Source: Emmonsiellopsis sp. PD_33 (taxonomy: Eukaryota > Ascomycota > Eurotiomycetes > Onygenales > Ajellomycetaceae). From it: 64,000 nucleotides of DNA. The notes beneath the pieces were generated by a model that searched no databases, had not been told where the DNA came from, and saw only the letters and a list, made by a program, of their open reading frames with translations. The stretch covers positions 33,217-97,216 of the forward strand of contig JANTQF010000125.1 of assembly GCA_032988165.1 (NCBI GenBank), written 5' to 3'. The position numbers and the translations under genes are program-made. This document shows positions 47,715 to 60,960 of the stretch, piece after piece (the first letter of the stretch is position 1; the number at the start of each line of letters is the position of its first letter).

Positions 47715-50700
47715 ATGCCTGATGACCTCTCTATTACCCCTCAAATAGATGCTACAGCTCAGCTCACCCCCAACAGGGTGGCTCTCACTAGCATGACTCT
47801 ATTATGGACCAGACAATAGCTCATTAACTACCCTAATATTAATCCCAATGAGGGAGATGATAGCTCAGAATCTTTTACAACCTATAAAGCTCATAATATA
47901 TATAAACAGCAACATACAATACAGGATGAAGAGGTAGAGACTGTCTATAACAGCATGCCCACCTCTACCTACAACCCTACAGGAAACTCCAACAGGCCAG
48001 TTACAATGACTGAAGGGGCACTAAGAGACTTAATGGCATAAATTCTTAGTTCTGCAAGGAAGATGGTGCATTAACAACCAGTCTGTCAATCAACCTCTGT
48101 AGCTGATATCTTGCATACTAAGGTGTGTAAATATCAAAAAGAAATAGACTCTGCCATTACTATGAAGGAGATTATCATGTTTGACAGCTCTAACTACAAT
48201 GTATGGCAGAATAGCATATTAGGTGACACTGAGGTGATTAGAGGATCTGACATTCTACTCAACTATAAGGTAGTTCCTCCTGAAGGAACTCAATATGAGA
48301 GGGCCAAATGGTCTGCAAAATTAAAAACACTATATTACTATATCCTATCTAGCCTGCATGAGAACATACATGAAGTCATTAGAGACTTAGAACCTAATAA
48401 CACTGTTACAGTCTGAGATACAATCAACACTGAATATGTAGTCTCTCTAGCAGAGGAATGTATGAACATTGTCAAGAAGCTCACAGGCCTATTTGTTAAG
48501 AATACTGACTACATGCCTTATTAATGCTGATTTTACTATCTTACAGCTCATCATAGAGTATTATCCTGCAATTCAGAAGACATCTACCATGACCTTTTCC
48601 TCCTAGGCCTCAAGGATTTCCAGAAAGCATTCATCAAGTTGCATTTGAATGATTTCTATACTAGTAGCTAGGACAAGATCATCAATATCAACATAGATGA
48701 TCTTATGAAATAGTTGTCTAATCAGGCCAAAAAGAAATCTACAGCCCCAAGAACATGGAATCCCAGTGTGAACTCTACAAACCCCCTGACTGATAATTCA
48801 GACAACAAGCAGACCTGCTTCCATTGCAAGAATATTAGTCACACTGATAAACAGTGCTGGCACCTGCACCCTGAATGTAAGCCTAATTGGCTTAAGAAGA
48901 TTGAAAAACAGGGTGGGAGCAAGAGCAAAGGCAGGCACAGGAAGGGTAAAGGTGGTTCTGATGATACAAAAACTGATGAATCTACAGATAATAAGGATTT
49001 AATAGTAGATCAACTATCTGTGAACACTATCATAATCTGTGAACTATAGGGAGACACACTCTTGGTGACCCCATAAAATGCTACAGCCCTTAAGCTGTGG
49101 TTATTGAATACAGGAGCTAGCCTAAATATGACTGGTGAATGTTTTTCTCTTATAAAGACTCAATCCTATACAGGCAAACTAACAGTCAACTCCACTACAG
49201 GCAGGAAAGGGCACATTAAAGAGACAGAATGCTTGATTTTTGAGGTTGAGAGTGGTGACATCATCATACAGAACATTCACTACATTTCTAAACTAATAGT
49301 TAACTTACTATCCTTCACAGCTCTGGAGGATCAAGGGTATAAATTCACCCTCTCCAACATCAACCCCACATACTTTATTTGCAGGTCTCTAAACAGTGTT
49401 ATTTTTCATGCAGTTCAGACCCCTAGCAAGAGCTTATATGAAATAGTTGAATGTGAATATGAATGGGATCTTAATAGTGTTGGTAGAATAATGAACTTCA
49501 TGGTGAAATCATATAATTATGGAATGCCAGATTTAGCCTGAAAAATCAGACTTCCACTTGTAGCTGCCACCACCATCATGCCCCTGAAAATGTTTAACAA
49601 AATCAAACCTGCAAATACAGGCCCTGACCCTGTAAGTAAAACTCTTACTAAGTGGCATCAGAACCTTGGCCATGTCCACATGGGCACTATTATTATGATG
49701 TTGAAAGATCTGAAATCCAGCATTAAAATTAATGGCCTGAAAATGGAACTTTTCTGCAAAAAATGTGTTGAAGCCAGCATGACTTGCCATTACTCATAAA
49801 AACCCATGCTGTGGTCTCTATGATCAATTGAAAAGATCCATATTGATCTTGCAGGAGGAGGTAGAACATTAGAAGATCTATCTGACTACCCCCTGGAGTC
49901 TCATAAAGAGATCAAATATTAGATGTTAATTACATGTGATGCTACCTACATGAGGTGGGTGTATTTCTTAAAGTCAAAAGATAGAGCTATTGAATTCTTC
50001 ACCCTCTAGCTCAAATTCATAAGGAATCTTAGTTACAGATCTCCTGCATTCATACAAATAGATATTGATGGTGTTTTTCAGTCTATAAAAATGAATAAGA
50101 TTATAACTAAATATGATATCAAATGGGAACTAACTACCTCCCAATCTCCTCATCAAGACAGTGTCTCTGAATGTGGCATTCAAATGATAATATAGCACAT
50201 AAGAGCAGTCCTATTCACAAGTGATTTACCCAAGAAATTCTGGGTAGATATTATGAATATAGTTATTATGATAACTAACAACACCCCTACATCTATAGTT
50301 CTGTATAATAATGTATTCTGGCTGCAGACAGCAGATTCTATAACCCTCAGTCCCTATATGATATTATGGTGTGCACTCACAAATCTGCCATCTCAGATGA
50401 AATATTTTCATTAAATTGGAACTGAGGTCTATACTCATCTGCATGGCTCACAGAAGCCTGTGGATAAGTTGTCCCCCTGTGTGGGGTTATATAGACTAAT
50501 TGGATTTAATGGGATGTCAATTTTTTAGCTTTGAGATTCTGAGTCTGATAAAATACTTCATACATTGGACATTTAATTTGTGCCACTGAAGCTGGATCCT
50601 AAATGTACTGATGGCCTGAAAACTGATATCTGAAGCCCTGAGGCACCCAATGTTGATACAATTAATATAGTAGAGGATGAGGAACCCCCTGAAGACAGCA

Positions 50701-51089
50701 AGTAGTTCTACCCTGCTAGTGCCTATACAGTTTACACCTCTTTGCCTGATATAGATGTCCTCCCTAAATCATATAAGGATGCCATATCACAGCCAGGGGG
50801 GATGGGAGAATACTGGTGAAGATCAATGCAATGTAAGATAACTGATCTAGAATGGTAGAACATGTGGCATTTAGTCTCTCAGTCTGATGTACCTGCTGAG
50901 GAACCAGTAGCCTCTAACTGCTGAATGTTTATTGAAAAAGATTGACCAATCAATTCAAATATGAATTCTGATGGCATCCTACAGAAGTCCCACTGAGTGG
51001 TCTATAGGAACTAGCTTAAGAAAGATAGTAGGGTAGAGATCTATGCACCTGTAATAACTGATACTGCAAACTGCTTATTATTCACTATG
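47715..51089 (+). pseudogene. Copia element I Gag-Pol, first part
   Basis: One frame from ATG 47715 to the J insertion. Gag shows ITMKEIIMFDSSNYNVWQNS (48159 on), typical of Copia Gag, then a zinc knuckle CFHCKNISHTDKQC (48813-48854). The protease has LLNTGASLNMTG (about 49100-49135), with the catalytic Asp changed to Asn. The GAG-pre-integrase HHCC region WHQNLGHVHMGTI...FCKKC is at about 49650-49770, and the integrase core about 49830-50460 has HIDLAGG and HQDSVSECGIQ. The start of RT (YKDAISQPGGMGEYW, KDSRVEIYAPVITD) runs up to 51089. About two dozen stops, mostly TAG/TAA/TGA by transition. Confidence 0.9.
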
Positions 51090-51217
51090 TGTCATATATA
51101 GCTTACATGTAGTCATATGACCTTATGTGCTAGCTAGCTCTACCTTATGTATGGCCTCTGAGACCCTATAGCTTAGTTAAGATATAATCTTATCTTACTT
51201 CTGAGCATGTGCTTACA
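51090..51217 (+). repeat. 5' LTR of element J
   Basis: 128 bp; matches 58494-58621 at the same length with a few transitions. Confidence 0.94.
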
Positions 51218-51218
51218 A

Positions 51219-51225
51219 TGGTAGC
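51219..51225 (+). promoter_or_regulatory. Primer-binding site of element J, tRNA 3' end type
   Basis: One base after the LTR stands TGGTAGC, followed by ATGTC. TGGTAGCGCC, complementary to the initiator methionine tRNA 3' end, is the Ty1 site; here the CpG that would follow is lost. The match is limited to seven or eight bases. Confidence 0.45.
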
Positions 51226-51943
51226 ATGTCTATTGATTCTGATTGGAATACTGTAACAGTCATTACCCTATAGCTAAACTGATAGATAGATGCCTATCTC
51301 CTTAGTAGTCTGCAGTTGTGAAAGCCCACAGCTGTGAGAAATGTGAAATCACACAGATGTGTGACTGAGCAATCTAACCACATAACTGCTGATCTCCCCT
51401 ACACTACATACACTGCCACTGATGTCAATTATACCTATTTCCTTCCCACTAGATGATGAAGAGCTAATATAAAGGACACATACCTAGCTATTCTCATTAA
51501 CTACTGAGCAGACAGCCTGAATATAGTGTCTTTTACTCTTTGACAGTTGAGCTGCATTGCCATTGCTGCACTAGGACTAGAAGGAAAGCACTGTCTAAAA
51601 AGAGTAAAGAAACATGTGTCCTCAATGATGTAACCCCTCACCTCAATCTTACAATATCACAGTCAAATCCCCATAGCTACAAGACCTCACACTCATACCA
51701 ATCTGAATTGACAAGTCAAGATATATAGCAGTGTGCCAGCAGCTATCATAGCAAGAATACAATATAGATTGTGAACCCCAAGCAATAATTTACCTATCTC
51801 ATCTTCCCTGTTGAGTAACATATCAGCTAATCACCCACTGAATGATCAACTAGATGCCTGTATATCAACAAGCAACTGAAAAATAATCAATCAGTATAAC
51901 ATCAGTATAATCTCACTTATAGCTCATTAGATGAGAATGCACC
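51226..51943 (+). other. Element J leader, no gene recognised
   Basis: About 700 bases between the primer-binding site and the first Gag ATG. A 62-codon open stretch at 51540-51728 has no recognisable motif. Small imperfect hairpins around CACAGCTGTGAG (51331-51342) are visible. Confidence 0.5.
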
Positions 51944-53884
51944 ATGACTCCAGTAAATGTGACTGAAGCTATCTTGCCAGCTATATCCACCTAGGGGCCC
52001 AGTGCAAAACACCCCATCACCCCTGATAGCTATCTGCTGGATGAATCCATGGACACAACCTTCATCAACTTGCATGAAAAGGGCCAGGGTGATCAGGAAG
52101 AGGAGCCTGACAATGACACAGATAATGCTCAGGATGAGCACAAGGCAAAAGAAGATACATATTCTAAGATGGCCTTCAAGGTTGATGTAGCTATGCTACT
52201 CCTATATTGTGACTAATTCTGCAAGGACAAATATTGCAACTTCTGACTAATAGCCAAGAAAGTGGACTTTAAAAGAGCCAAGAGAGTGTATGCTCTGAAT
52301 GGGGATGCAAAATGAAAGCTGCAAGTCAAAAAAGTACAAGTAGTCATTAATTCTGAAAACTGCCCCATTAAGTCCATCAAGGTGTATAAGAGATGGCTCC
52401 ATTGCTTCTGCCTTAAACTAGACCAAGCAAGAGGAGGTCACCTTGTCTTTACAGGAGATGTATTTAATGATGTTAGGAGTGCACTATTCTCTATCCTTCA
52501 GAAGGCTGCCACACAGACCTCATCTGCAAATGCAAGCTACCAAGAGAGTGAGTGTGACTTTTTATGCAATCACCTAAAGAACAACCCAGTATATAAACTG
52601 GAATGCCCCTCTAATCATGCCACCAATGACTCTATTGGTACCAGATCAAATGGGGATAACCCAGATGGAAATGTAAATAGCATTAATCCTCTAAATAGTA
52701 GATTACAAGGACAGCAAGATAATCAGCTAGATAATCAAAATAATGGAAGTGTTCAAGGATCAACCACCAGAAATTACTACAGCCACAATTGCAGTAGGCA
52801 TTAATACTAAATGCCAAATGATGACCCATCAGACTCTTCAAGCTTGTCAGATAACAGTCACCACCAATGATATAATAAGTGTTGAAGTTATTGCCACTAC
52901 AGGCATAGTAGAAGATCCACTTGATGTTCATACAGCTGTAATACAGATAATGATGAGTCATCCTTAGATAGTAAATATACATGCAAACTGTGCCCTAAAG
53001 ATATTATGCTGTTCAATCCTGAAGAGACACCTGTACACATCTTCATGTGATGCATCAAGCAGATTTCAGCAATTAAAGGAAAGAAAGCTGTCTTGAGGAC
53101 ATTACCCAGTTATATATGGGGAAAAGCTGTACAATGATATGCTGCCTTATCTGATGATACTATTAAGGAAATAAACAGCTCTATCTGTATATGGGAAGTG
53201 GAGTTAGTAAAGGTGTATGGTCTCTCATGAGCACAGGCCCTACAGCAGGCCTCCAGACTGAGATATAGATTTAACAAGTGGAAAGAAGTCTCTATCTCAG
53301 ATTATTACAATGAGAAAATTAGTCTCCTACAGGAGGCTGGAATCACTGATGAAGTCCAAGTCATTCAGCACATACATAATAAACTTGAAGCTCAACTATA
53401 GATGGTCTGCCCATTAGATGAGTATAGCCTTGATTTTCCTACACTTTTCAAATACACTAGCATGCTGTGTGCACAGGATGATGCAGTATATCAAGTTTGG
53501 CATTACTCTAGAATAGATTGCATATCATCATGGAATGATTATTATGAGCGAAACAATGGGTACTAATACTACTAAGAACAGAAAGAGGACAAGGCACAGA
53601 ATTCCAAACAAGTGAAGAATGCCCCTGTCAAAGATGATAGTGGTTGATACAGGAATAAACAGAATCAACCTGCAAATAGATGCAACTACAATGGCTACTA
53701 TTATAATAACTAATACACCCCTTGGTTCATGGACTGCCATCCACAGGAAAAGGCATATATGGCAGATGCTGAGACAGCCAGCTCTGATAATAATGAGGAA
53801 ATCATAATGGCCTTACCTAGGAGAGAGCAAACCACTAATGACAATAGTGATGTTACCTCTCAGCAATCAGAGCCAAAAAACTAA
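51944..53884 (+). pseudogene. Element J Gag
   Basis: Frame 2 from ATG 51944 to TAA 53882-53884, about 646 codons. Order: a hydrophilic acidic N-terminus (EKGQGDQEEEPDNDTDNAQD about 52076-52135); a middle part with QARGGHLVFTGDVFNDV (52424 on); a Gln/Asn-rich linker (LQGQQDNQLDNQNNGSVQG); and a capsid-like C-terminal domain (TLPSYIWGKAV...KWKEVSISDYYNEKISLLQEAGI about 53099-53355). The Arg codon in DYYERNN is the only CGN codon noticed in the window (53549-53551). No CCHC knuckle is obvious. The frame is broken by roughly 15 stops. Confidence 0.75.
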
Positions 53885-53979
53885 AACTCCTTCTTAAAAA
53901 TCATTTTAATGTTAATTTACTTTCAGCATTACCTAATATATTACCTGCACTAGATGTTACCAGCTAAAAGTCCTTCAAC

Positions 53980-56900
53980 TGCTATCACACTTCTTCATCT
54001 TGCCTTTCCCCACTTACAGTATCCATGGTAAATGCCAAGGGCTAATAATATAACACCATCCAGGATACTAGAGCTGAGATATCTATTATTAATAATTCAT
54101 TTCTGCATGAGCACTTTCCAGCTGTTTCCATTCACAAAAATCCAGATAGTGCAAAATTTTTTATCCATGGAGTAGGGCCTAAACCCATCCTATCTATGAC
54201 CTTTATGATCATACCACTTAGATATGCCTTACCATATAATGTTAATAATAATAATACATCCAACCCCAATGATGATGAGGATCTTATCCCAAGTGAGGAA
54301 GATACCCTAATTGCAATCAATGAAATGCCTATTATAGTACATATAGTTAATAAACTGCCCTTAGATATCATTATTGGGATGAACTTCCTCTAAAAACAAC
54401 AAATAACCATCTATCTAGGTAACTCAGACTCCCTGCAATTCAATGGGATCATTGTCTCATTACAAACCATGAAGAATGCATCCAACATCATTGTCAGGAA
54501 GGAAAGAAAGTGACCTGTTTGTATCCACTCTACCATAACAATTTCAGCTGGACAGGAGAGAGTAATAGCTGTGACTCATTCCAAACTACTAAATCTGAAC
54601 AACCAACTCATATACCTAGACTCCTTACTGTTCTGAACTCTGACATCATGGGTATCTGCAGCCAAGGAACTAATAACACATGATAAGATAGAATACATCA
54701 TGGTAGCAAATTTCAGCTCTACAGATGTGTGCCTACTGACAAGGAAAATCATAGGACATGTGATAGCACTCAACAGTGATACACTGATAACCACATACAT
54801 GGAAGAACTAGATAATAATGATGTGAAATCTAAATCATCCCCAACACACAAGCTAGATAGGTATAGAGATCAAAGTCAAATAAAAATGCAGCAGCCACAC
54901 ATAGATGAGGTCAAGTGCCTTATCAAAATATTCAGTGCCCATGTAGCAGCCCTAAGGACAAATGATCAGAGATGAGAGGATAAGTCACCACAACCACATA
55001 AGATTATATGCATACTACCTATAGCACACAACAATAAACATCATGCAGCAGACCACCTATCCCATCAACCTGAACTCAAAGAGGAATTACTAGATGATGA
55101 TCCATTAAACCTACTTTTCTAGCTGAATTATGAGGAAGAGGAAAACACCCCTCAGCCAATAATCTCAAACTTCTGAGGAGATGAATACAAACAATCAGTG
55201 CAACAGCTCCTTTAACAACACAAAGCACTCTTTGTGCCTAAGCTAGGGAAACTTAAAAACCACCAAATGCCAATTCCATTCTTCAACAAATCTAATGTAT
55301 AAGGTCTATGCCAGGCACCTTTCAATCTGTCATACTAGGACTATAAAGCAATAAATGAAATACTTGATGACCTACACAAGCAAGAAAGAGTAGAACAGGT
55401 TTTAATGCACAAATCAAGCCTAGTAGCATCATTAGCATTTATTATCTGGAGAAATGGAAAGCCTTGCCTTGTCATTGACCTATGAAAGGTAAATGCAAAG
55501 ATCATGCCTAACATTTATTTACTCTCAAGACAGGACTCCATCTTGTCCTCCCTATAGGGAGCCTTGATCTTCTCTACAGTTGATATCCAAAAAGGATTTT
55601 TCCAGCTACCCATTGTGCCAGGAGATAGGTAGAAATGCACCTTCATAACCCCTCACTGCAGTTATAAATAGCTGAAAGTTGTGAGCATGGAATTAACCTC
55701 CTCACCTGCATATTTTCAAGTGGTAATGGAGGGTATTTTATGACCCTTCCTCTGAAAATCAGCCTTAATTTACATAGATGATATCATCATTTTCTCTACA
55801 TCTAAAGAAGCTCATTTAAAAGACCTTAAGGCTGTCCTATCCTTTATTGAGCAATCTGAAATCACCCTCTCCATGGTCAAATACTATTTTGCCTTCCCTT
55901 CTGTAGCACTACTCAGCCACTGTGTATCCTGCCTTGACCTGGCAACTCATAAACAAAAGATAGCAGCAATCAAAAAGCTTGTGTTCCCTAAGACACTCAC
56001 ACAGCTGGAGGCTGGTCTTGACTTGTTTGAGTACTATTATAAGTTTGTTGTGTGATATGCCCAAAAGACAGAGTCATTGCAAATTTGGAAGACCAAGGGA
56101 TTTGCCTAGGCACTAGTTAAAGGAAATGCAAGAAAGAGATGGGCCCAGAGAGAGATACCATCAGAAGAGAAACTCTATGTCTACTAAAAAAAAATCAAAG
56201 TGGAAATCATAGATTCATCTGTCTTGAGGTTTCCAGATTTTACAAAGGAATTCATTGCATATGTTGATGGTAGTAGAGATGGAATAGGAGTAATGATTCA
56301 TCAATAGAACCCAAATAGAAAAGAAAAACCAGTACTATTCTTCTCCAGGAAATTCAAGGGTGTGGAAACCAAATACATGTCAATGGAACTTAAAATAGTG
56401 GTGATAATATAAATGCTCTGAAAAATACTGCAGTACTTTAATGAGAAATTTACTGTTATTATGAATCATGTAGCACTGAAAATGACCCTACAGACAGTCA
56501 GTGTGGACAAAAGATAGAACAATAGACTAAACAAGTGGTTGCTATATCTATTGCAATTTGCTTCTAGAATGAGGATAGTGCATTGTGCAGGCAAACTGCA
56601 CTGTAATGCTGATGCCCTATCTCATATGACTATGATGAAAAATGATCAGCTATGCAGACTTCTAATAAAGCCAGACTATCTATAAATCCCCCATAGATAA
56701 AATCAGGATTTAATAAAGCTGAACACTGCAGACACTCCTGCAGAAGAAAAACCAGAGTTAGTGATAACTACCTACTTAATGATCATCTTGGAAATGCATC
56801 CAGCAATGAAAAGACAGATTAAGGATGCACTCCCACAGGACCCCCATTTTTGAGTAGTCTATAAAAAATTGGAAGTACTGTCTCAGTAGGAAAGTAATCA

Positions 56901-58287
56901 AGAAGACTGGCAGAACTCATACCATGAATTCTATATAGATGATGATGGGTTAATATTCTATGAAAATAGAAATAATTCCCCCTGTATATGTATATCATAG
57001 TCATTACAGGTCAGATTGATTGAGTAAGCCCATCAGCATGATACCCATGATGGTGCTCAGCAGACACTAGCCAGGATGAGATCATCTATCTTCTCACCAG
57101 GGATGAATCATGAAGTACAGAGAGTTGTGAAATCCTGCCCTACATGTTAAGTCTCAGCTATATACCTGTACTGACCCTATAGAATGCTGCACCTGATCCA
57201 AACCCTCAATTAGCTCTTTACTTGCTTAAGTCTTGACTTCATTACCAACCTTCTAGTATCACAGAACACTAATTATGATATGATATTAATCATTACTGAT
57301 AAGTACACCAAGTATATCAGAGTCATATCAGGGCAAAAGGATTGGAGTGCTGAGAAGTGGGCAGAAATCTTTTTCAATGAAATTATTCACTTCTGGGGCC
57401 TCCCAGGTCAGCTGATAACCAACTATAACAGAAGATTTCTAAATAAATTCTGGGTCAAAGTCTTTCAATGGGCAGCAGTACCTATCTGTCTCACCACAGC
57501 ATATCATCTGTCAGCAAATAGATAAGTCAAATGAGTAAATCAAGTAGTTGAGACAGCTCTACAATGCCTACTCACTGGAAAGAATGTACATGGATGGGAT
57601 CAGATAATCTCACAAGTTGAATTCTTCTTGAATACTGCACTATTCCAAGCAACTAGCACATCACCATTTAAAGCCTTATACAGAGTTGACCCTCTTTCAC
57701 AATTTCATCTGCTACAAGCTAGAAATGCAGCTGCAACTGCAGATAACCTCACTATGGATAACTTTATAAACACTAAGGAAGAGATATGCAAGAATGTGAA
57801 TGACTCCCTTACTCTTAGTCAGGCACAGATGGCTATTTACTATAATAACTGTTGTGAATCAATAAAGCTGATGGGAAAAGCCTATCTCCAGCTTGTCTAA
57901 AAGGGCTGCTATGAATATACACTTCCAGAGATGTTCACTCTACATCTATTATGAGCAGGGCCTTTTAAAATCATTAAAAAAGTTAATGCATTAGCTTATT
58001 ACCTACATCTACCACCCCACCTATGCAGCCTCCATTTAGTTATAAGCATTATACATCTTGAACCATATCATCAGGACCCACTAAACTGCCAGATTCCACA
58101 GATGCCAGACAGAATTGTTGATGGTGAAGAATACTGGGAAATTGAAGACATATGTGATAAATGGTGCATTGAGAATAGAGTTGAATACCTTGTACAATGG
58201 AAGGGTGATGATGAGACATGGGAACCATGAGGAATGCTCATGCAGGATGCCCTGGCCATGATTTGCCTATATGAAAGGAGGAGATGA
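53980..58287 (+). pseudogene. Element J Pol
   Basis: Frame 1 to TGA 58285-58287; Gag is in frame 2, so a frameshift or re-initiation must link them. Protease: DTRAEISIINNSFL (54064 on; Gly of DTGA is Arg) and LDIIIGMNFL. RT about 55380-55880 with KPCLVIDL, GFFQLPIVPGD and intact YIDD at 55771-55782. RNase H about 56200-56640 ends NADALSH. Integrase: zinc region about 57020-57150 (CPTC), then LDFITNLLV, IITDKYTKYI, LITNYNRRFLNKFW (TDN is TNY) and AYHLSANR. The chromodomain at 58110-58228 (EYWEIEDIC...EYLVQWKGDDETWEP) is nearly intact. Long open stretches mark it as young. Confidence 0.9.
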
Positions 58288-58493
58288 TGGTTGAGGATGA
58301 TCAATTTCTCATTATATGTGTGGGTGACCTGAATATGCTGTTATCCATTAAATTGCCCTAAATTGTACCCCTTATCCTGATTTATGCTACTAAATTGCCC
58401 TAATTATTGCCCTAATTTGTACCCCTTATCCTGTTTTCTTTTGTTTTATGACCTGTTAATGAGGATGTTAACATTTTTCATTAGAGTGGCAGA

Positions 58494-58621
58494 TGTCATG
58501 TATAGCTTATGTGTGGTCATGTGACCTTATATGCTAGCTAGCTCTACCTTATGTACAGCCTCTGAGGCCCTATAGCTTAGTTAAGACATAATCTTATCTT
58601 ACTTCTGAGCATGTGCTTACA
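58494..58621 (+). repeat. 3' LTR of element J
   Basis: 128 bp. The 200 bases before it (58288-58493) hold no gene but repeat the phrase AAATTGCCCTAA...TTGTACCCCTTATCCTG twice (58350-58379 and 58405-58433). Confidence 0.93.
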
Positions 58622-58626
58622 CTATG

Positions 58627-59910
58627 GCAGTGTAATGCAGGTAGACACTCCAGCAGGTAGATATCATACTAGCCTACCTACACAGATATCTAGGTAAAAT
58701 TGTTTATATGAGATAATCTTTCAGCTTTGAATCAGGCACTCCAAAAATGCTCATCTGCACTATAGAGGGTAGTCTCTATGGATTGGATCTAGCTGCAAGA
58801 ATCTGGTATGATTTTCTGATGGCCCTCCTCATAAGAATAGAATTCATTGTGAGTTTATATGACCTAGGTTTATAATAATATGTCATCAAATCTCATCTCT
58901 ACATGACTATCTACATTGATGATTTAAATATAATGTCTGAAGATCCTGTAAATGCTAATTGGCTAGTACATGAATTGAATGAGCATCTTGAGATTAAAGA
59001 CCTGTATGAACCAGAGAAATATTTGGGCATGAAAGTGAGCTGCACACCTGAGGGGATTAAATTGACCCACTAATACTATATCAACTGTTTGGTAGAGGAT
59101 TTCTATATGGAAGATGTCATCACTGTGCATATGCCCATGGAGGAGTCTCTTAGATTTGATGATTCCCCTGTCCCAGAGGGTGAAGGCAGTTTTATGAAGT
59201 AATATTACCAACAGGGTGTGAGCTGCATCCAGTATCTTGCAGTCAAAACTCAGCTCAATATCACACATGCAGCCTCATTACTTGGCCAGCATAGTGCTAA
59301 CCCAACACTGAAATCATGGAAGGCATTATTACACATTATCTGATATTTGAAAGGAATACCTAATATAGGCCTCTTTTATGAGTATCTCAATGGCCTGATT
59401 CCTGACTTCCCAAATGATGCCTACCTTCTGATTAGATATATGGATTCCAATTGGGCAGGTATTTTAAATGGCAATTGAAAATCTACATCTGGCTACATAT
59501 TCAAGCTTGCAGGCATCCTGATATTATAGCAGTCCACCAAACAGGCCTGTGTATTGCTTAGTTTGAATGAAGCTGAATATGTTGCACTCAGCAAGGTAGT
59601 TTATAAGGCAATGTAGATCCAGAATCTCATGTTAGAGATCAGATTTATAACTATATCCCCTATATAGGTTCTTGCAGACAACAAAGGAGTAATAGACCTT
59701 GCCCAAGTTGTTATGATTACAGCCTGTAGCAAGCATATAGATATGCATTTTCATTACTTATAATCTCAGTTGAAGAATGGTGTTATATCATTAGAATACA
59801 TCCCTACAGCCAAAATGGCAGCTGATGGTTTGATAAAGCCTCTGGGTATAGTTGCATTTGACTGTTTCATGAAATTACTAGGGTTTTCTGGTAGAAAAGG
59901 AGGAAAATAG
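58627..59910 (+). pseudogene. Copia element I Pol, second part (RT to RNase H)
   Basis: After J, the RT resumes in the matching frame: ICTIEGSLYGLDLAARIWYD (58753 on), the catalytic YIDDLNIMSED (about 58915-58947), EKYLGMKVSCTPEGIKL, then RNase H with YMDSNWAG, STSGYIFKL, LNEAEYVAL, VLADNKGVIDLA and IPTAKMAADGLIKPL, ending at TAG 59908-59910. It is remarkably open, with about ten stops. The YLND decay seen in other elements is absent. Confidence 0.92.
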
Positions 59911-60000
59911 CAAGTCTTTATATGTATCTAGGGTTTTTCCACTGATTAGTAGTGTTTTTGTGAGATCTACATGTTTCACACAGCTCCACTTGAGGGGGGG

Positions 60001-60114
60001 TGTAGGCTGTAGGCTGCCTCTGATCTCCTGATCAGGCTTAGTGCAAATACATGGTCACACAGTAGATAGATTTCTTACTAGCTAGGCAATATGAGAGTCT
60101 TCAGCCTTCCCACA
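60001..60114 (+). repeat. 3' LTR of Copia element I
   Basis: 114 bp, right after seven G. It is followed by the duplication CAAGA at 60115-60119, where element C resumes. Confidence 0.94.
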
Positions 60115-60960
60115 CAAGACAGGATAATTATACTTACATAAAGAATCAAGGTAACATCAAATAACCTCTCTGCCTCCTCCAACACTTTCTTATATCAAAC
60201 AGCCACTTAGCCCCATCACCACTGAATCCTGGGAAGCAGCTATATTGCACCAGTGTACTTAGACTTATTCAATAGGTTCTTAAAGTAATTTAATTACTTA
60301 GCTGTATTAATCAACTTCATAGCATCTGCATACACATTAATAGGAACCTACAGTATAGTTAGCAATCAGTTTTTTCTTTTCAAATTAACTATAGGAAAAC
60401 TCACTATCTTGCAGCAATAATGATACTACACATATCAAGAACAGTAAGTTACATATAGACCCTCAAGAGGATAACAAAATGCCTCTATACTAGCCTTAAT
60501 GATTAGATAGCAGACACACTTCCTGCACTATTTCAGTAAGTGTAGGCTCTCAGCAGATCTCTCCTAGTATTTATTCTTTTTCTTCTTAGTCTTCTTATTA
60601 TCATTATCATTATCATCATCCTCATCCTTATCCTTCTTATTCTTATTCTTATTCTTATTGTTGCTATTATTCTCCAGGGCCTGCATGATAAGCTACATAA
60701 AATCTCTAGCCAACTAAATGATAGGCATCAGAACAGTAGGAGTAAGAGTAGGATAGATCAGAATGATGAGAGGTGCAGGGATAAATAGATAGCTAGGCAT
60801 GCAGGGAGAAGCAGCAGTAGTAGAAGATGGTGCAGAAGCATGCACAGAAGAGGAGCTATAAAAGAAGATAAAAGAAGAATCTCTACAATGAGAGAGCATG
60901 GCTGGAGAAGGATGCAATGGAGTTTAAGGATCCTGGGGCAGGAAAGCACTGCACAGAGGG
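60115..60960 (-). pseudogene. Minus-strand ORF of family A, copy C
   Basis: Minus strand from about 60917: MHPSPAMLSHCRDSSFIFF, a Ser/Pro-rich part, then NKNKNKKDKDEDDDNDNDNK (about 60655-60595), then KKKNKY*ERSAESLHLLK and YLIIKASIEAFCYPLEGLY (about 60515-60455). It stays open with only TAG/TAA at Gln sites as far as about 60340 and possibly on to 60120. It corresponds residue by residue, allowing for transitions, to B 34140-33560. The function is unknown; the charged low-complexity middle suggests a nucleic-acid- or histone-associated protein, which is only a guess. Confidence 0.5.

Larger units (their letters stand above)
51090..58621 (+). mobile_element. Chromovirus J, youngest nested insertion
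   Basis: LTRs of 128 bp (51090-51217 and 58494-58621), TGTCAT to GCTTACA, with perfect duplication CTATG (51085-51089 and 58622-58626). Removing 51090-58626 restores the frame of the Copia RT. It is 7.5 kb, with gag and pol in different frames. Confidence 0.95.
47338..60114 (+). mobile_element. Ty1/Copia element I, inserted in C and split by J
   Basis: LTRs of 114 bp (47338-47451 and 60001-60114), TGTAGGCTG to CCCACA, with perfect duplication CAAGA (47333-47337 and 60115-60119). A purine tract GAGGGGGGG (59992-60000) precedes the 3' LTR. Domain order protease-integrase-RT-RNase H is that of Copia. Without J it is about 5.2 kb. Confidence 0.95.
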
